This document shows positions 36,444 to 45,722 of a stretch of DNA of 64,000 nucleotides, in pieces. Location of the stretch: the NCBI GenBank assembly GCA_013519935.1, contig JACDUA010000001.1, forward strand, positions 1-64,000, in the 5' to 3' direction. The position numbers were made by a program, and so were the translations under genes. The stretch is from Ectothiorhodospiraceae bacterium WFHF3C12 (lineage in GTDB: Bacteria; Pseudomonadota; Gammaproteobacteria; Nitrococcales; Nitrococcaceae). The notes under the pieces were generated by a model. It worked only from the letters and a program-made list of their open reading frames with translations. It searched no databases and had not been told where the DNA came from. The first letter of the stretch is position 1; every line of letters starts with the position of its first letter.

Positions 36444-38342
36444 ATGCCGATCCCCGGAAGTTATCCACTGCTGGAGTCCATCGACGAGCCGGCCCATCTG
36501 CGCGAGCTACCCCGCTCGCAGTTGACGCGGCTCAGCGAGCAGCTGCGCGGGTACCTCCTGGAGAGCGTAGCGCGCAGTGGCGGTCATCTGGCCGCGGGTT
36601 TGGGCGTGGTGGAGCTCACGGTGGCCCTGCACTACGTTTTCAACACCCCCGAGGATCGACTGGTCTGGGACGTCGGCCACCAGTGCTATCCCCACAAGAT
36701 CCTCACGGGCCGGCGCCGGGAGATCGGCACGGTACGCCGGCGCGGCGGCCTTGCCGGCTTTCCCAAGCGCGACGAGAGCCCCTACGACACTTTCGGCGTC
36801 GGCCATTCCAGCACGTCGGTGAGCGCGGCGCTGGGCATGGCGCTGGCCGCGCGACTCTCCGGCAGCCGCCGCAAGACCGTTGCCGTCATCGGCGATGGCG
36901 GCATGACGGCGGGCGAGGCCTTCGAGGCCCTCAATCACGGCGGCGACGTGGACCCGGACCTGTTGGTCATTCTCAACGACAACGAGATGTCCATTTCGGA
37001 GAACGTCGGCGCGCTGTCGCGCACCTTCAATCGCATGCTGAGCGGCAGGTTGTACTCCACCCTGCGCGAGGGCGGCAAGCGCGTGCTGGCCCAGATGCCG
37101 CGAGAGATGCAGGACCTGGCCCGCCGGGCGGAAGAGCACGTCAAGGGCATGATGGTGCCCGGAACCTTCTTCGAGGAGCTGGGCTTTCGCTACTTCGGCC
37201 CCATCGACGGCCACGATCTGGAGGAACTGCTTCCCGTCCTGGAACGGCTGCGGGAGCTCGACGGCCCCCGCCTCCTCCATGTGGTGACCCGCAAGGGCAA
37301 GGGCTACCGGCGCGCCGAAGACGACCCCATCGCCTATCACGGCGTCAAGGCCTTCGATCCGGACAAGGGCCTGCCGGGCGGCAGCGCCGGTAGCCGCCGG
37401 CCCACCTACACGCAGGTCTTCGGCGAATGGCTCTGCGACATGGCGGCCCGGGACGCGGCCCTGGTGGGCATTACGCCGGCCATGCGCGAGGGCTCGGGGC
37501 TGGTGGATTTCGCCAAGCGCTTTCCGGAACGCTACTTCGACGTGGGCATCGCCGAACAGCACGCCGTCACGCTGGCCGCCGGACTCGCCTGCGAAGGCAT
37601 GCACCCGGTGCTCGCCATCTACTCCACCTTCCTCCAGCGCGGCTACGACCAGCTCATCCACGACGTGGCGATCCAGAACCTGCCCGTGGTCTTGGCCATC
37701 GACCGGGCCGGCGTGGTGGGCGCCGACGGGCCCACCCATCATGGCGCCTTCGACCTGTCCTACCTGCGGTGTATCCCCAACATGACCGTGATGGCTCCCG
37801 CGGACGAGAACGAATGCCGCCAGATGCTTTTCACGGCCACCCGCTGCGGCGGACCGGCCGCCGTGCGCTATCCCCGCGGCACGGGTCCCGGCGTCGACGT
37901 GGAAAAGGAAATGCGCGCGTTACGGGTCGGACGCGGCGAGGTGCGCCGCAGTGGCGGCAACGTGGCCATACTGGCCTTCGGGAGCATGGTCGCCCCGGCA
38001 CTTGGCGCCGGCGAGAGCCTGGATGCCACGGTCGTGAACATGCGCTTCGTCAAACCGCTGGATACGGAACTGATAGAGCGGTTGGCGCAGACCCACCAGC
38101 TGTTGGTGACCGTGGAGGAAAACGTCGTGGCCGGGGGCGGCGGGTCCGCCGTCGCCGAGGCGCTGGCCAACGCCGATATTGAAGTGGGGCTCATGCAGAT
38201 CGGCCTGCCGGACCACTTCGTCACCCATGGCGAGCCCCAGGCGCTGTTGGCGGAGCTGGGCCTGGACGCCGAGGGACTGGAGGGGCGGATACGAACCCGC
38301 CTGCCGCGGGCCTCGCGGGACCAGTCCGGCACGGCGGGCTGA
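36444..38342 (+). CDS. dxs: 1-deoxy-D-xylulose-5-phosphate synthase
   Basis: 632 aa, thiamine-diphosphate enzyme joining pyruvate and glyceraldehyde 3-phosphate in the first step of the MEP isoprenoid route (source of quinone side chains). [14 protein letters not shown] (about 72), TPP/Mg motif [14 protein letters not shown]...NDNEMSI (about 151-178) and the transketolase-type domain with [18 protein letters not shown] (about 365) are intact. Begins 52 bases after ycgN. Confidence 0.96.
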   Translation: MPIPGSYPLLESIDEPAHLRELPRSQLTRLSEQLRGYLLESVARSGGHLAAGLGVVELTVALHYVFNTPEDRLVWDVGHQCYPHKILTGRRREIGTVRRRGGLAGFPKRDESPYDTFGVGHSSTSVSAALGMALAARLSGSRRKTVAVIGDGGMTAGEAFEALNHGGDVDPDLLVILNDNEMSISENVGALSRTFNRMLSGRLYSTLREGGKRVLAQMPREMQDLARRAEEHVKGMMVPGTFFEELGFRYFGPIDGHDLEELLPVLERLRELDGPRLLHVVTRKGKGYRRAEDDPIAYHGVKAFDPDKGLPGGSAGSRRPTYTQVFGEWLCDMAARDAALVGITPAMREGSGLVDFAKRFPERYFDVGIAEQHAVTLAAGLACEGMHPVLAIYSTFLQRGYDQLIHDVAIQNLPVVLAIDRAGVVGADGPTHHGAFDLSYLRCIPNMTVMAPADENECRQMLFTATRCGGPAAVRYPRGTGPGVDVEKEMRALRVGRGEVRRSGGNVAILAFGSMVAPALGAGESLDATVVNMRFVKPLDTELIERLAQTHQLLVTVEENVVAGGGGSAVAEALANADIEVGLMQIGLPDHFVTHGEPQALLAELGLDAEGLEGRIRTRLPRASRDQSGTAG

Positions 38343-38389
38343 GCGACCGCCGGGACCCTTCACCGGGCCCCGGTGTCAGCCTGGGGGTA

Positions 38390-38722
38390 TCAGCTTACGG
38401 TGCCTTCCACGAACTGGATGAGCTGCGACTTCGACAGCGCGCCCACCTTCGTCGCCTCCACTTCCCCGTTCTTGAAGATCATCAGGGTCGGGATGCCGCG
38501 GACGCCATACTGCGGGGCGGTGCCCGGGTTCTCGTCAATGTTGATCTTGCAGACCCTGAGCTTGTCCTTGTACTGATCGGCGACCTCGTCCAGCACGGGG
38601 GCGATCATCTTGCACGGGCCGCACCACTCCGCCCAGAAATCCACGAGAACAGGCATATCCGAGCCCAGAACGTCGTCCTTAAACTTGTCGTCAGTCGTAT
38701 GGACGATGCTGTCACTGCTCAT
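38390..38722 (-). CDS. trxA: Thioredoxin 1
   Basis: 110 aa, classic thioredoxin with WCGPCK (redox Cys34 and Cys37) and the cis-proline region [16 protein letters not shown] at 38722 behind GGAG; upstream codons in frame lack family similarity. Convergent with dxs, with a short GC hairpin (38361-38375) between but no U-run. Confidence 0.97.
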   Translation of the reverse strand: MSSDSIVHTTDDKFKDDVLGSDMPVLVDFWAEWCGPCKMIAPVLDEVADQYKDKLRVCKINIDENPGTAPQYGVRGIPTLMIFKNGEVEATKVGALSKSQLIQFVEGTVS

Positions 38723-39086
38723 AAGTTGATTACTCCTGCGTTTGAGCTCCCAGTGGCGATCGATCACGAGCCCCGAAAGGCGGCCCGACGAGCAACGCGT
38801 ACGCTACCCCGGTGAACAGGCGCTTGTATAATCGATCATCTCTACCGTGCGCATAGGATAGAGCTATGGACCGCGTTCGGCCAGATCAACGGCCGGACGG
38901 ATATCCCGGCGCATTCCCCCGGACCGCCGTCGCAGCTGCGCTTCGACGGTGAGACCGCCCCGCGGCCCGGCTCGCTCATGGCGCGATGCGCCCATGCCCG
39001 GAGCGCCTTGACCGTTATCAAATACCCTTCAAGGCAAGCCCGCCTAAACTCCGTGCCCAATCGCGAGTCCCGGAGCAGCATGGCAT
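38723..39086. other. Divergent control region, trxA / ubiU
   Basis: 364 bases without a convincing gene. Contains TATAAT at 38827-38832 (no good -35 at standard distance on the plus strand) and the FNR box at 39008. An open frame crosses 38860-39080 but has no ribosome site or recognised family. Confidence 0.6.
39008..39021. promoter_or_regulatory. FNR/DNR box of ubiUV
   Basis: TTGACCGTTATCAA. Its centre is about 42 bases from the start site predicted by the -10-like TAAACT (39045-39050), an ideal class II activator layout, and 72 bases before the ubiU ATG. ubiUV of E. coli is Fnr-activated, so this is expected biology. Confidence 0.82.
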
Positions 39087-40082
39087 ATGACGATGGAACT
39101 GGTCTGCCCCGCCGGCGGCATGCCCGCCCTGCGCGCGGCCCTGGAAAATGGCGCCGACGCCGTCTACCTCGGCCTGCGCGACGAGACCAACGCGCGCTCA
39201 TTCCCCGGGCTGAACTTTGCGCCCCGCCAGCTCGGCGACGCCGTTGCCCTCGCGCGGCGCCACGGCGCCCGTGTCCTGCTCGCCCTCAACACCTACGCCC
39301 AGCACGATCGCTACGCGTTGTGGACGGACGCCGTGGATATTGCCGCCGATGCCGGCGTGGATGCCGTTATCGCGGCGGACCCCGGGGTGATGGCTTATGC
39401 GGCCGCGAACCATCCCCGGCTGCGGCTGCATCTCTCGGTTCAGGCCTCCGCCACCACGCCCGAGGCACTGGCCTTCTATCGCGAACGCTTCGGCATAAGC
39501 CGCGCGGTACTGCCGCGGGTGCTGTCGCTGGCCCAGGTCGAGCAGGTAGCCGCCGACTCACCGGTCGAGCTGGAAGTCTTCGCCTTCGGCTCGCTCTGCG
39601 TCATGGTGGAGGGCCGCTGCCTGCTGTCCTCCTATGTCACGGGGCAGTCCCCCAATACCCACGGCGTGTGCTCGCCCGCCGCGTTCGTTCGCTGGGAGGA
39701 AGGTCCGGAGACCCTGGACGCCCGGCTCGGCGGCGTGCTGATCGACCGCTTCTCGCCGGATGAGAACGCCGGCTACCCCACGCTTTGCAAGGGCCGGTTT
39801 CAGGTCGCCGGGCAGACGTACCACGCGCTGGAGGAGCCCACCAGTCTCAATACGCTGGAGCTGCTCCCACGGCTGCGCGGGATGGGCATCACCGCGGTCA
39901 AGATCGAGGGACGCCAGCGATCGCCGGCTTATGTCGCGGCGGTAACCCGGGTCTGGCGGGCGGCGCTGGATCAGCTGGAGCGTGGCGATGCCGGGGACGA
40001 GGCCGACTGGCGCAAGACCCTGGCCCGCCTCTCCGAAGGCAGCCAGACCACCCTGGGTGCCTATCACCGCAGCTGGCAGTGA
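39087..40082 (+). CDS. ubiU: O2-independent ubiquinone hydroxylation protein UbiU
   Basis: 331 aa, U32 peptidase-like. With UbiV it hydroxylates the quinone ring without oxygen, using prephenate as oxygen donor in E. coli. Four cysteines for the 4Fe-4S cluster are present: 171, 178, 195 and 234 in CVMVEGRC, HGVCSP and TLCKG. Counting from the second ATG (39093, MELVCPAG) they become 169, 176, 193 and 232, the E. coli numbers, so 39093 may be the true start; 39087 is better placed for GGAG. Anaerobic control by the box at 39008. Confidence 0.95.
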   Translation: MTMELVCPAGGMPALRAALENGADAVYLGLRDETNARSFPGLNFAPRQLGDAVALARRHGARVLLALNTYAQHDRYALWTDAVDIAADAGVDAVIAADPGVMAYAAANHPRLRLHLSVQASATTPEALAFYRERFGISRAVLPRVLSLAQVEQVAADSPVELEVFAFGSLCVMVEGRCLLSSYVTGQSPNTHGVCSPAAFVRWEEGPETLDARLGGVLIDRFSPDENAGYPTLCKGRFQVAGQTYHALEEPTSLNTLELLPRLRGMGITAVKIEGRQRSPAYVAAVTRVWRAALDQLERGDAGDEADWRKTLARLSEGSQTTLGAYHRSWQ

Positions 40083-40092
40083 GGATTCGCCA

Positions 40093-40980
40093 ATGAAGAT
40101 CGCTCTTGGCCCCCTGCTCTATTTCTGGCCACGCCAGGAGATCCTCGCGTTCTATGAACGCATCGCGGCGGCACCGCCGGATGTGGTCTATCTCGGCGAG
40201 GTGGTGTGTTCCAAACGCCGGGAGCTCACCCTCGCCGACTGGCTGAGCCTGGCCGAAGGTTTCAGGGCACAGGGCGTGGAGCCGGTCCTCTCCGCCCTCA
40301 CACTGCTGGAGTCCGCCGCGGAGCGACAACAGTTGAAACGCCTGTGCGAGGCGGGCGACTACCTGGTGGAGGCGAACGACTACAGCGCCGTGGGGCTGCT
40401 CCAGGGCCTGGGCCGACCGTTCGTCGGGGGCACCACACTGAACGTATACAACCATGCAACCCTGCAGACCCTGCGGGAGGCCGGCATGGTGCGCTGGGTG
40501 CCGCCCCTGGAGCTCTCCGGCGAGGCGCTCTCCGGTATCCTCTCGGCGTGTGCGTCGACAGCGCCCGAGACCGAGGTCTTCGCCCACGGACGCATGCCGC
40601 TGGCCCATGCGGCACGCTGTTACACGGCCCGCGCCTACGATTTGCCCAAGGACAACTGCGGTTTTCGCTGTATCGAACACCCCGAAGGCATGCCGCTATA
40701 CAGTCAGGATGGCCGCCATTTCCTCACCATCAACGGCATCCAGACGCAGTCGGCGGAGCCGGTGAACCTGCTCGGCGAGCTGCCCGCCCTGGCCCGCTCG
40801 GGCGCGGACATCGTACGCATCAGCCCCGGCCCGAACGGTACCGAGGCGCGGCTGCGCGACCTGCGCCGAGCCCTCGCCGGGGATGCCGACGCGGCCGTCG
40901 CGCTCACGCGCGAGGGCGGACACCGTGGCTACTGGGACGGCGGACCGGGCATGAACGGACCCGCGGCCCCGGGTCAGTGA
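40093..40980 (+). CDS. ubiV: O2-independent ubiquinone hydroxylation protein UbiV
   Basis: 295 aa, U32 family partner of UbiU. Cluster cysteines 39 (VVCSKRRE), 176, 189 and 193 (RCYTARAYDLPKDNCGFRC) are present. Ten bases after ubiU and surely co-transcribed. Its last 7 bases overlap the end of the convergent ubiT. Confidence 0.95.
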   Translation: MKIALGPLLYFWPRQEILAFYERIAAAPPDVVYLGEVVCSKRRELTLADWLSLAEGFRAQGVEPVLSALTLLESAAERQQLKRLCEAGDYLVEANDYSAVGLLQGLGRPFVGGTTLNVYNHATLQTLREAGMVRWVPPLELSGEALSGILSACASTAPETEVFAHGRMPLAHAARCYTARAYDLPKDNCGFRCIEHPEGMPLYSQDGRHFLTINGIQTQSAEPVNLLGELPALARSGADIVRISPGPNGTEARLRDLRRALAGDADAAVALTREGGHRGYWDGGPGMNGPAAPGQ

Positions 40981-41450
40981 TCGCCGATGAGTGTCGATCG
41001 CGCCAGGCCGATCAGCCGGGCTGCCCAGCCCGGCAGCATCGCCTCGTCCACCGCATCGAGCGCGTTCTTCACGTACAGCCCCAGCTCCACGTCACCCTCA
41101 ATGCGCAGACGGCGCTGGAAAAACAGCGTATCCGGATCCTCCGTGCGGCAGATCAGGCGCAGTGCGTCGGCTGGCCCGACGGTCAGCTCGGTCTCGGCTG
41201 GCCGGCTCGTGACCCGTTCCAGCCGTCCGGCCTGCAAGCCGAGGTCGAGGGACCAGGGGGTGCCGAGCAGACTGACCCGAATCACGCGGCCCTCCAGACC
41301 ATCGAGTCCGCCGTCAGCGAGGTAGGTCCCGAGCGCGGCGTTGAGCGCGCCCATGGCGGCCGGCTCGACGAGTTTCCGGTCGATATGGTGCAACGCCCCG
41401 GCAAATACGCTCCACGGCCCGGGCAAAAGGGGCCTTTCACTGCTTGTCAT
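40974..41450 (-). CDS. ubiT: Anaerobic ubiquinone accessory factor UbiT (SCP2 lipid carrier)
   Basis: 158 aa with a sterol-carrier-protein-2 fold pattern (DGGLDGLEGRVIRVSLLGTPWSLDLGL... ELTVGPADALRLI). It binds isoprenoid quinone intermediates for the O2-independent pathway. ATG at 41450 behind GAGGG (5-base gap), preferred over a TTG at 41465. Here it faces ubiUV tail to tail; in E. coli it is divergent. An FNR-like box 137 bases upstream with a -10-like CATAGT on the minus strand fits anaerobic control. Confidence 0.92.
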   Translation of the reverse strand: MTSSERPLLPGPWSVFAGALHHIDRKLVEPAAMGALNAALGTYLADGGLDGLEGRVIRVSLLGTPWSLDLGLQAGRLERVTSRPAETELTVGPADALRLICRTEDPDTLFFQRRLRIEGDVELGLYVKNALDAVDEAMLPGWAARLIGLARSTLIGDH

Positions 41451-41586
41451 CGGTGCCCTCTGCAAGTAGTGTTTCCGCCGGTCAGGGGCGTGGCGACCCC
41501 CGGAGCATGTCGGCGGCGTCCCGGATCCGGAGCGACGCGCCGACGACCGGATGGGCCGAGACTATGGAAGACCCCGCCCGGGGACC

Positions 41587-41600
41587 TTAATCTTGATCAA
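41587..41600. promoter_or_regulatory. FNR/DNR-like box between ubiT and fabA
   Basis: TTAATCTTGATCAA: second arm perfect, first arm with one change. On the minus strand CATAGT (41561-41566) lies at about the class II distance, so ubiT is the likelier target. No good -10 is seen at that distance for fabA. Confidence 0.6.
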
Positions 41601-41710
41601 GAGGGGACGGTGACGGCCGGCGGCATCGCTCACGCGGTGGGGCACATCAGGTCACGAGCGGCCCCCGAATCGCCGAGGACGGCGACCACCATCACATCAC
41701 TGGCGGTTTT

Positions 41711-42229
41711 ATGGAACGCAAGCACAGCTTCAACTACGACGAGCTCCTCGCCTGCGGTTACGGCGAGCTCTTCGGTCCGACCGGCCCGCAGTTGCCGGTG
41801 CCGAACATGCTCATGTTCGACCGCATCACCCAGATCCACGACGACAATGGCCCCTACGAGAACGGCCAGGTCGAAGCGGAGCTCGACGTACACCCGGACC
41901 TCTGGTTCTTTGCCTGCCATTTCCCGGGGGATCCGGTCATGCCGGGCTGCCTGGGCCTGGACGCGCTCTGGCAGCTGGTGGGTTTCTATCTCGGCTGGCT
42001 GGGCCTGGAAGGCAAGGGCCGGGCACTGGGCTGCGGCGAGGTCAAATTCTCCGGCCAGATACTGCCGGACACCAAGCTCGTCCGCTATCAGCTCGATATT
42101 AAAAGGGTGATCAAGCGCCGTCTGGTAATGGGCATTGGCGATGCCCACGTCTTTGCGGACAATACCCCCATCTATCAGGCAAAGGACCTGAAGGTTGGGC
42201 TGTTCAAGGACCCCCAGAAGGCACTCTAG
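41711..42229 (+). CDS. fabA: 3-hydroxydecanoyl-ACP dehydratase/isomerase
   Basis: 172 aa, hot-dog fold. Dehydrates 3-hydroxydecanoyl-ACP and isomerises the double bond, starting unsaturated fatty acid synthesis without oxygen. The active-site His and Asp are in [26 protein letters not shown]. Followed by fabB 53 bases later, the usual fabAB pair of pseudomonads. Confidence 0.96.
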   Translation: MERKHSFNYDELLACGYGELFGPTGPQLPVPNMLMFDRITQIHDDNGPYENGQVEAELDVHPDLWFFACHFPGDPVMPGCLGLDALWQLVGFYLGWLGLEGKGRALGCGEVKFSGQILPDTKLVRYQLDIKRVIKRRLVMGIGDAHVFADNTPIYQAKDLKVGLFKDPQKAL

Positions 42230-42282
42230 CGATGCCGCGGCCAGTGAACGCCGCTGCGGCAAGTGAATGAGGAGTTAAGGCA

Positions 42283-43500
42283 TTGCGTCGTGTAGTGGTA
42301 ACCGGAATCGGCATTGTCTCCTGTCTCGGCAATACCGTCGATGCGGTGCGCGAGTCTCTCCGCGAGGGACGGTCCGGTATCCGGTACAAGGAGGAATACG
42401 AGGAGATGGGCCTGCGCAGCCGTGTGGCCGGCGTGGTGGACATCGACCTCGACGAGCGCGTTCCGCGCAAACCCCGGCGTTTCATGGGCGCCGCCGCTGA
42501 ATACACCTACGTGGCCATGGAGGATGCCATCGCCGACGCCGGCCTCGCGGAGGACCAGGTGTCGAACCCCCGCACCGGGCTCATCGTCGGCTCGGGCGGG
42601 GGCTCCACCTCCAGCCTCGTCCAGGCCGCGGACATCCTGCGGGAGCGCGGCGTGCGCAAAATCGGCGCCTTTGCCGTGCCCAAGGCCATGAGCAGCACGG
42701 TATCCGCGTGCCTCGCCACCCCCTACCGTATCCAGGGCGTGAACTACTCCATCACATCCGCCTGCGCCACCAGCGCGCATTGCATCGGCAACGCGATGGA
42801 GCAGATTCAGCTCGGCAGGCAGGATGTGGTATTCGCCGGCGGCGGCGAGGAAGAGCACTGGAGCATGACCATGCTCTTCGACGCCATGGGCGCCCTGTCC
42901 ACCAAGTACAACGACACGCCGGAGCGTGCCTCGCGGCCCTACGACGTGGACCGGGACGGCTTCGTCATCGCCGGCGGCGGCGGAATCCTGGTACTCGAAG
43001 AGCTGGAGCACGCCCTCGCCCGGGGGGCGCGCATCCACGGTGAGGTGGTCGGTTACGGGGCGACCTCGGACGGCTACGACATGGTGGCGCCGTCCGGCGA
43101 GGGTGCCCTGCGGTGCATGCGCCAGGCGCTATCCACGCATGAAGGTCCCGTGGACTACATCAACGCCCACGGCACCAGCACGCCGGCCGGCGACATCACG
43201 GAGCTCAACGCCATTCGCGAAGTCTTCGGCGAGTCCATGCCACCGGTCAGCTCCACCAAGTCCCTGACCGGCCACTCCCTGGGCGCAACCGGCGTCCACG
43301 AGGCCATTTACAGCCTGATCATGCTCAATGACGGCTTTATTTCCGCCACGGCCAACGTGGAGAACATGGACCCCGACGCCCAGGGCATGCCGGTGGTCAC
43401 GCAGCGCCAGGACGGCGTTTCGCTGAACGCCGTGATGAGCAACAGCTTCGGCTTCGGCGGGACCAACGCCACCCTCGTCTTCGGCCGCTACCAGGGCTGA
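42283..43500 (+). CDS. fabB: 3-oxoacyl-ACP synthase I
   Basis: 405 aa. Elongating condensing enzyme needed with FabA for unsaturated fatty acids. Catalytic Cys161 ([10 protein letters not shown]), His296 ([11 protein letters not shown]) and His331 (TGHSLGATG). Start is TTG at 42283: GAGGAG lies 8 bases before, and the N-terminus then reads [16 protein letters not shown], aligned with the family start. A TTG start could limit its level relative to fabA. Confidence 0.95.
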   Translation: MRRVVVTGIGIVSCLGNTVDAVRESLREGRSGIRYKEEYEEMGLRSRVAGVVDIDLDERVPRKPRRFMGAAAEYTYVAMEDAIADAGLAEDQVSNPRTGLIVGSGGGSTSSLVQAADILRERGVRKIGAFAVPKAMSSTVSACLATPYRIQGVNYSITSACATSAHCIGNAMEQIQLGRQDVVFAGGGEEEHWSMTMLFDAMGALSTKYNDTPERASRPYDVDRDGFVIAGGGGILVLEELEHALARGARIHGEVVGYGATSDGYDMVAPSGEGALRCMRQALSTHEGPVDYINAHGTSTPAGDITELNAIREVFGESMPPVSSTKSLTGHSLGATGVHEAIYSLIMLNDGFISATANVENMDPDAQGMPVVTQRQDGVSLNAVMSNSFGFGGTNATLVFGRYQG

Positions 43501-43815
43501 CGGCCGCCTTCGCGGCCGCCAGGGACGGCGGCCCCGATACGCTCGCCGGCTGTAAACCACCGTACGGGGTTTACCCTACGGCCGTAAGTCGGATTGGCTT
43601 GACATCCGACATTTTGGCGGGGATGTCGGCGCCGGCTTCGCCGGTGCCGACCTACGTCTCCAGGGCGCAGCAACGGCTTGAAATAGCGGGACGGTATGTG
43701 CCGGACTCCTCAGCATGCCGTCCCCGGCCACGTTCAGGGTGAACGCGGCCCCGCCTCTCACGGCCAGGGCCGCGCGATCGGTCTGTTGTCCGCCCGCGCC
43801 GGCGGGATTGCCCGA
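43501..43815. other. Gene-free convergent spacer with palindromes
   Basis: 315 bases between the ends of fabB and the NSS transporter. Holds a GGCCGC/CTTC/GCGGCC hairpin directly after fabB (43502-43517) and the large hairpin at 43625-43651. Neither has a U-run. No reading frame with coding character. Confidence 0.65.
43625..43651. repeat. 27-base hairpin in the fabB/NSS spacer
   Basis: GTCGGC-G-CCGGC / TTC / GCCGG-T-GCCGAC, 11-12 paired bases. REP-like position between convergent genes; could act as a bidirectional mRNA 3' end. Confidence 0.6.
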
Positions 43816-45219
43816 TCAGAACACCCCGACGCTGTTCAGCAGAATCAGCACCACCGCCGCCGGTGTCAGCGTACGCACCAGCCACCACCACGTCCGGAAG
43901 ATTCCGGAATCGCCCAGGCCGATCTCCTCGATCACCGACTGGCGCTTCATCATCCAGCCCACGAAGACGGCGATACCGAGACCGCCCAGCGGCAGCATCA
44001 CGTTGGCCGTGAGCCCGTCGAGAATGTCGAACACCGTCATGCCGGCGAACGGCCCGGGCCCATCCGCCGTGGCGCCCAGGAAGGCGAGCGGCGCGAAGCC
44101 GGACCAGGCGTTGAATGACAGCACACTGCCGAGTCCCAGCAGCCAGATGATCGCACCCGTGATGCCCACGGCCTTGGGCCGCGCCCAGCCCCGGTTCTCG
44201 ACGAAATACGCGGTGATCGGCTCCAGCAGCGATATGCCGGAGGTCAAGGCGGCGAACGAGACCAGCAGGAAAAACAGGAATCCGAACAGGCTGCCCATGG
44301 GGATGCCGCCGAAGGCCACGGGCAGTGAGTGGAAAATGAGACCGACCTTCTGACTGACCTCGCCGAGCTCACCGAACACCACCGGGAACACGGCCAGACC
44401 CGCGGTAATCGCGATCAGGGTGTCCGCCACGGCAATGGCGATGGTGGTACGGGGAATCGAGGCGCCGCTCGGCAGGTACGAGCCGTAGACCATGATCGCG
44501 CCCATGCCAAGACTCAGGGTGAAGAACGCCTGCCCCATCGCCTCGAGCACGCCGGTCGCGCTGAGACGGCTCCAGTCCGGCGAGAACATGAAGGTCAGGG
44601 TCCGGGCGAAGTCACCGTAGATCATGCCGTAGACCACCAGCGCCAGCATCATCAGGAACAGCAGGGGCATAAGCCAGCGCACGGCCCGCTCCAGGCCCGC
44701 CTCCACCCCACGGGCGACGATGGCGTAGCACAGCAGCAGAAACAGGGTATGCCACAACGCCAGCACCCAGGGGCTGCCCAGCAGGTGGCCGAAGGTCGCC
44801 TCGGCCTGGGGAACGGTCAGTCCTTCAAAGGCACCCAGCAGGGCCTTGACCGTGTAGTCGAGTATCCAGCCGGCCACCACGCTGTAGAAGGAGAGGATGA
44901 AGAAACCCGCGAGTACGCCCAGCCAGCCCAGGAGCCGCCAGTTGCGCGTCCGCCCTTCTTCCTGGGCCAGGCTGTCCAGCGCGTTGATGGGGCTCTGGCG
45001 GGCCCGCCGGCCGATGCTGATCTCCGCCATCATCACCGGGATACCGATCAGCAGCACGCAGGCGAGGTACACCAGCAGGAACGCACCGCCACCGTTCTCG
45101 CCAAGCATATAGGGGAAGCGCCAGATGTTCCCCAGCCCAACGGCCGAACCGGTGGCCGCAAGGATGAACGCCAGCGAGCTCGACCACTGCCCGTGAATGC
45201 TCCGCTTTTCGTTCGCCAT
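43816..45219 (-). CDS. Sodium-dependent transporter, NSS/SNF family
   Basis: 467 aa, about 12 membrane helices, inner membrane. The family opening WSSSLAFILAATGSAVGLGNIWRFPYMLGENGGGAFLLVYL (about 12-52) contains the Na+ and substrate site of LeuT-type carriers, and FAALTSGISLLEPITAYFVE (about 310) is also typical. Bacterial members carry amino acids; the substrate cannot be told here. tRNA-Leu lies upstream on the same strand. Confidence 0.92.
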   Translation of the reverse strand: MANEKRSIHGQWSSSLAFILAATGSAVGLGNIWRFPYMLGENGGGAFLLVYLACVLLIGIPVMMAEISIGRRARQSPINALDSLAQEEGRTRNWRLLGWLGVLAGFFILSFYSVVAGWILDYTVKALLGAFEGLTVPQAEATFGHLLGSPWVLALWHTLFLLLCYAIVARGVEAGLERAVRWLMPLLFLMMLALVVYGMIYGDFARTLTFMFSPDWSRLSATGVLEAMGQAFFTLSLGMGAIMVYGSYLPSGASIPRTTIAIAVADTLIAITAGLAVFPVVFGELGEVSQKVGLIFHSLPVAFGGIPMGSLFGFLFFLLVSFAALTSGISLLEPITAYFVENRGWARPKAVGITGAIIWLLGLGSVLSFNAWSGFAPLAFLGATADGPGPFAGMTVFDILDGLTANVMLPLGGLGIAVFVGWMMKRQSVIEEIGLGDSGIFRTWWWLVRTLTPAAVVLILLNSVGVF

Positions 45220-45382
45220 GTTCTTGTTGTCTCCCCGCGCCGTTGCGTTCTTGGCAGACGTGGCTTCGCCGCCGCGGCGTCGGCCGCGGACACGGATCGG
45301 TTCCGATTCTGGGCAATATCGGGTGTGCTGGCAACCGGCCGCCCTGGAGTGGGCACGCCGGCGCGCGGCGCGGGAATCAGCG

Positions 45383-45469
45383 TGGTGCCCGGACCCGGAC
45401 TCGAACCGGGACGGCCCTGAGGCCGAGGGATTTTAAGTCCCTTGCGTCTACCAATTCCGCCATCCGGGC
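45383..45469 (-). tRNA. tRNA-Leu (UAA)
   Basis: 87 nt including an encoded CCA. The minus strand begins GCCCGGATGGCGGAATTGGT, has the anticodon loop ACTTAAAAT with anticodon TAA, a long class II variable arm (CTCGGCCTCAGGGCCGT) and the T-arm GGTTCGAGTCC. The acceptor stem GCCCGGA/TCCGGGC pairs fully. Confidence 0.97.
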
Positions 45470-45722
45470 TTGTGCTCTGGGCGGGGCTGTGTGGGTGGCC
45501 TCGTATCGTGACTATTCGCGACGAATTTCGGGGACCGCCTCTCGACAAGCTTTTCTTGGCCGTTTGGCCCGCCGCGTCCGGGGCGGTCTTCCCGCGCGGC
45601 CAAGGCCACTGAGTGTAACGAACGCGCCACATCGGGTGCAGCCCCTGTCGTCGCGCTGGCGCGCAGCTAGCTCAAACGCCCACCACTTGATAGTTTAACC
45701 CGACGTGGCAACGCCCTTTTCC

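Noticed and set aside
38858..39086. Possible gene remnant between trxA and ubiU
   Set aside because: Open frame with a somewhat protein-like segment, but no start signal, no family, and it overlaps the FNR box and promoter.
40206..42110. 634-codon plus-strand frame over ubiV, ubiT and fabA
   Set aside because: Crosses three well-supported genes in other frames and has low-complexity Arg/Pro/Gly composition.
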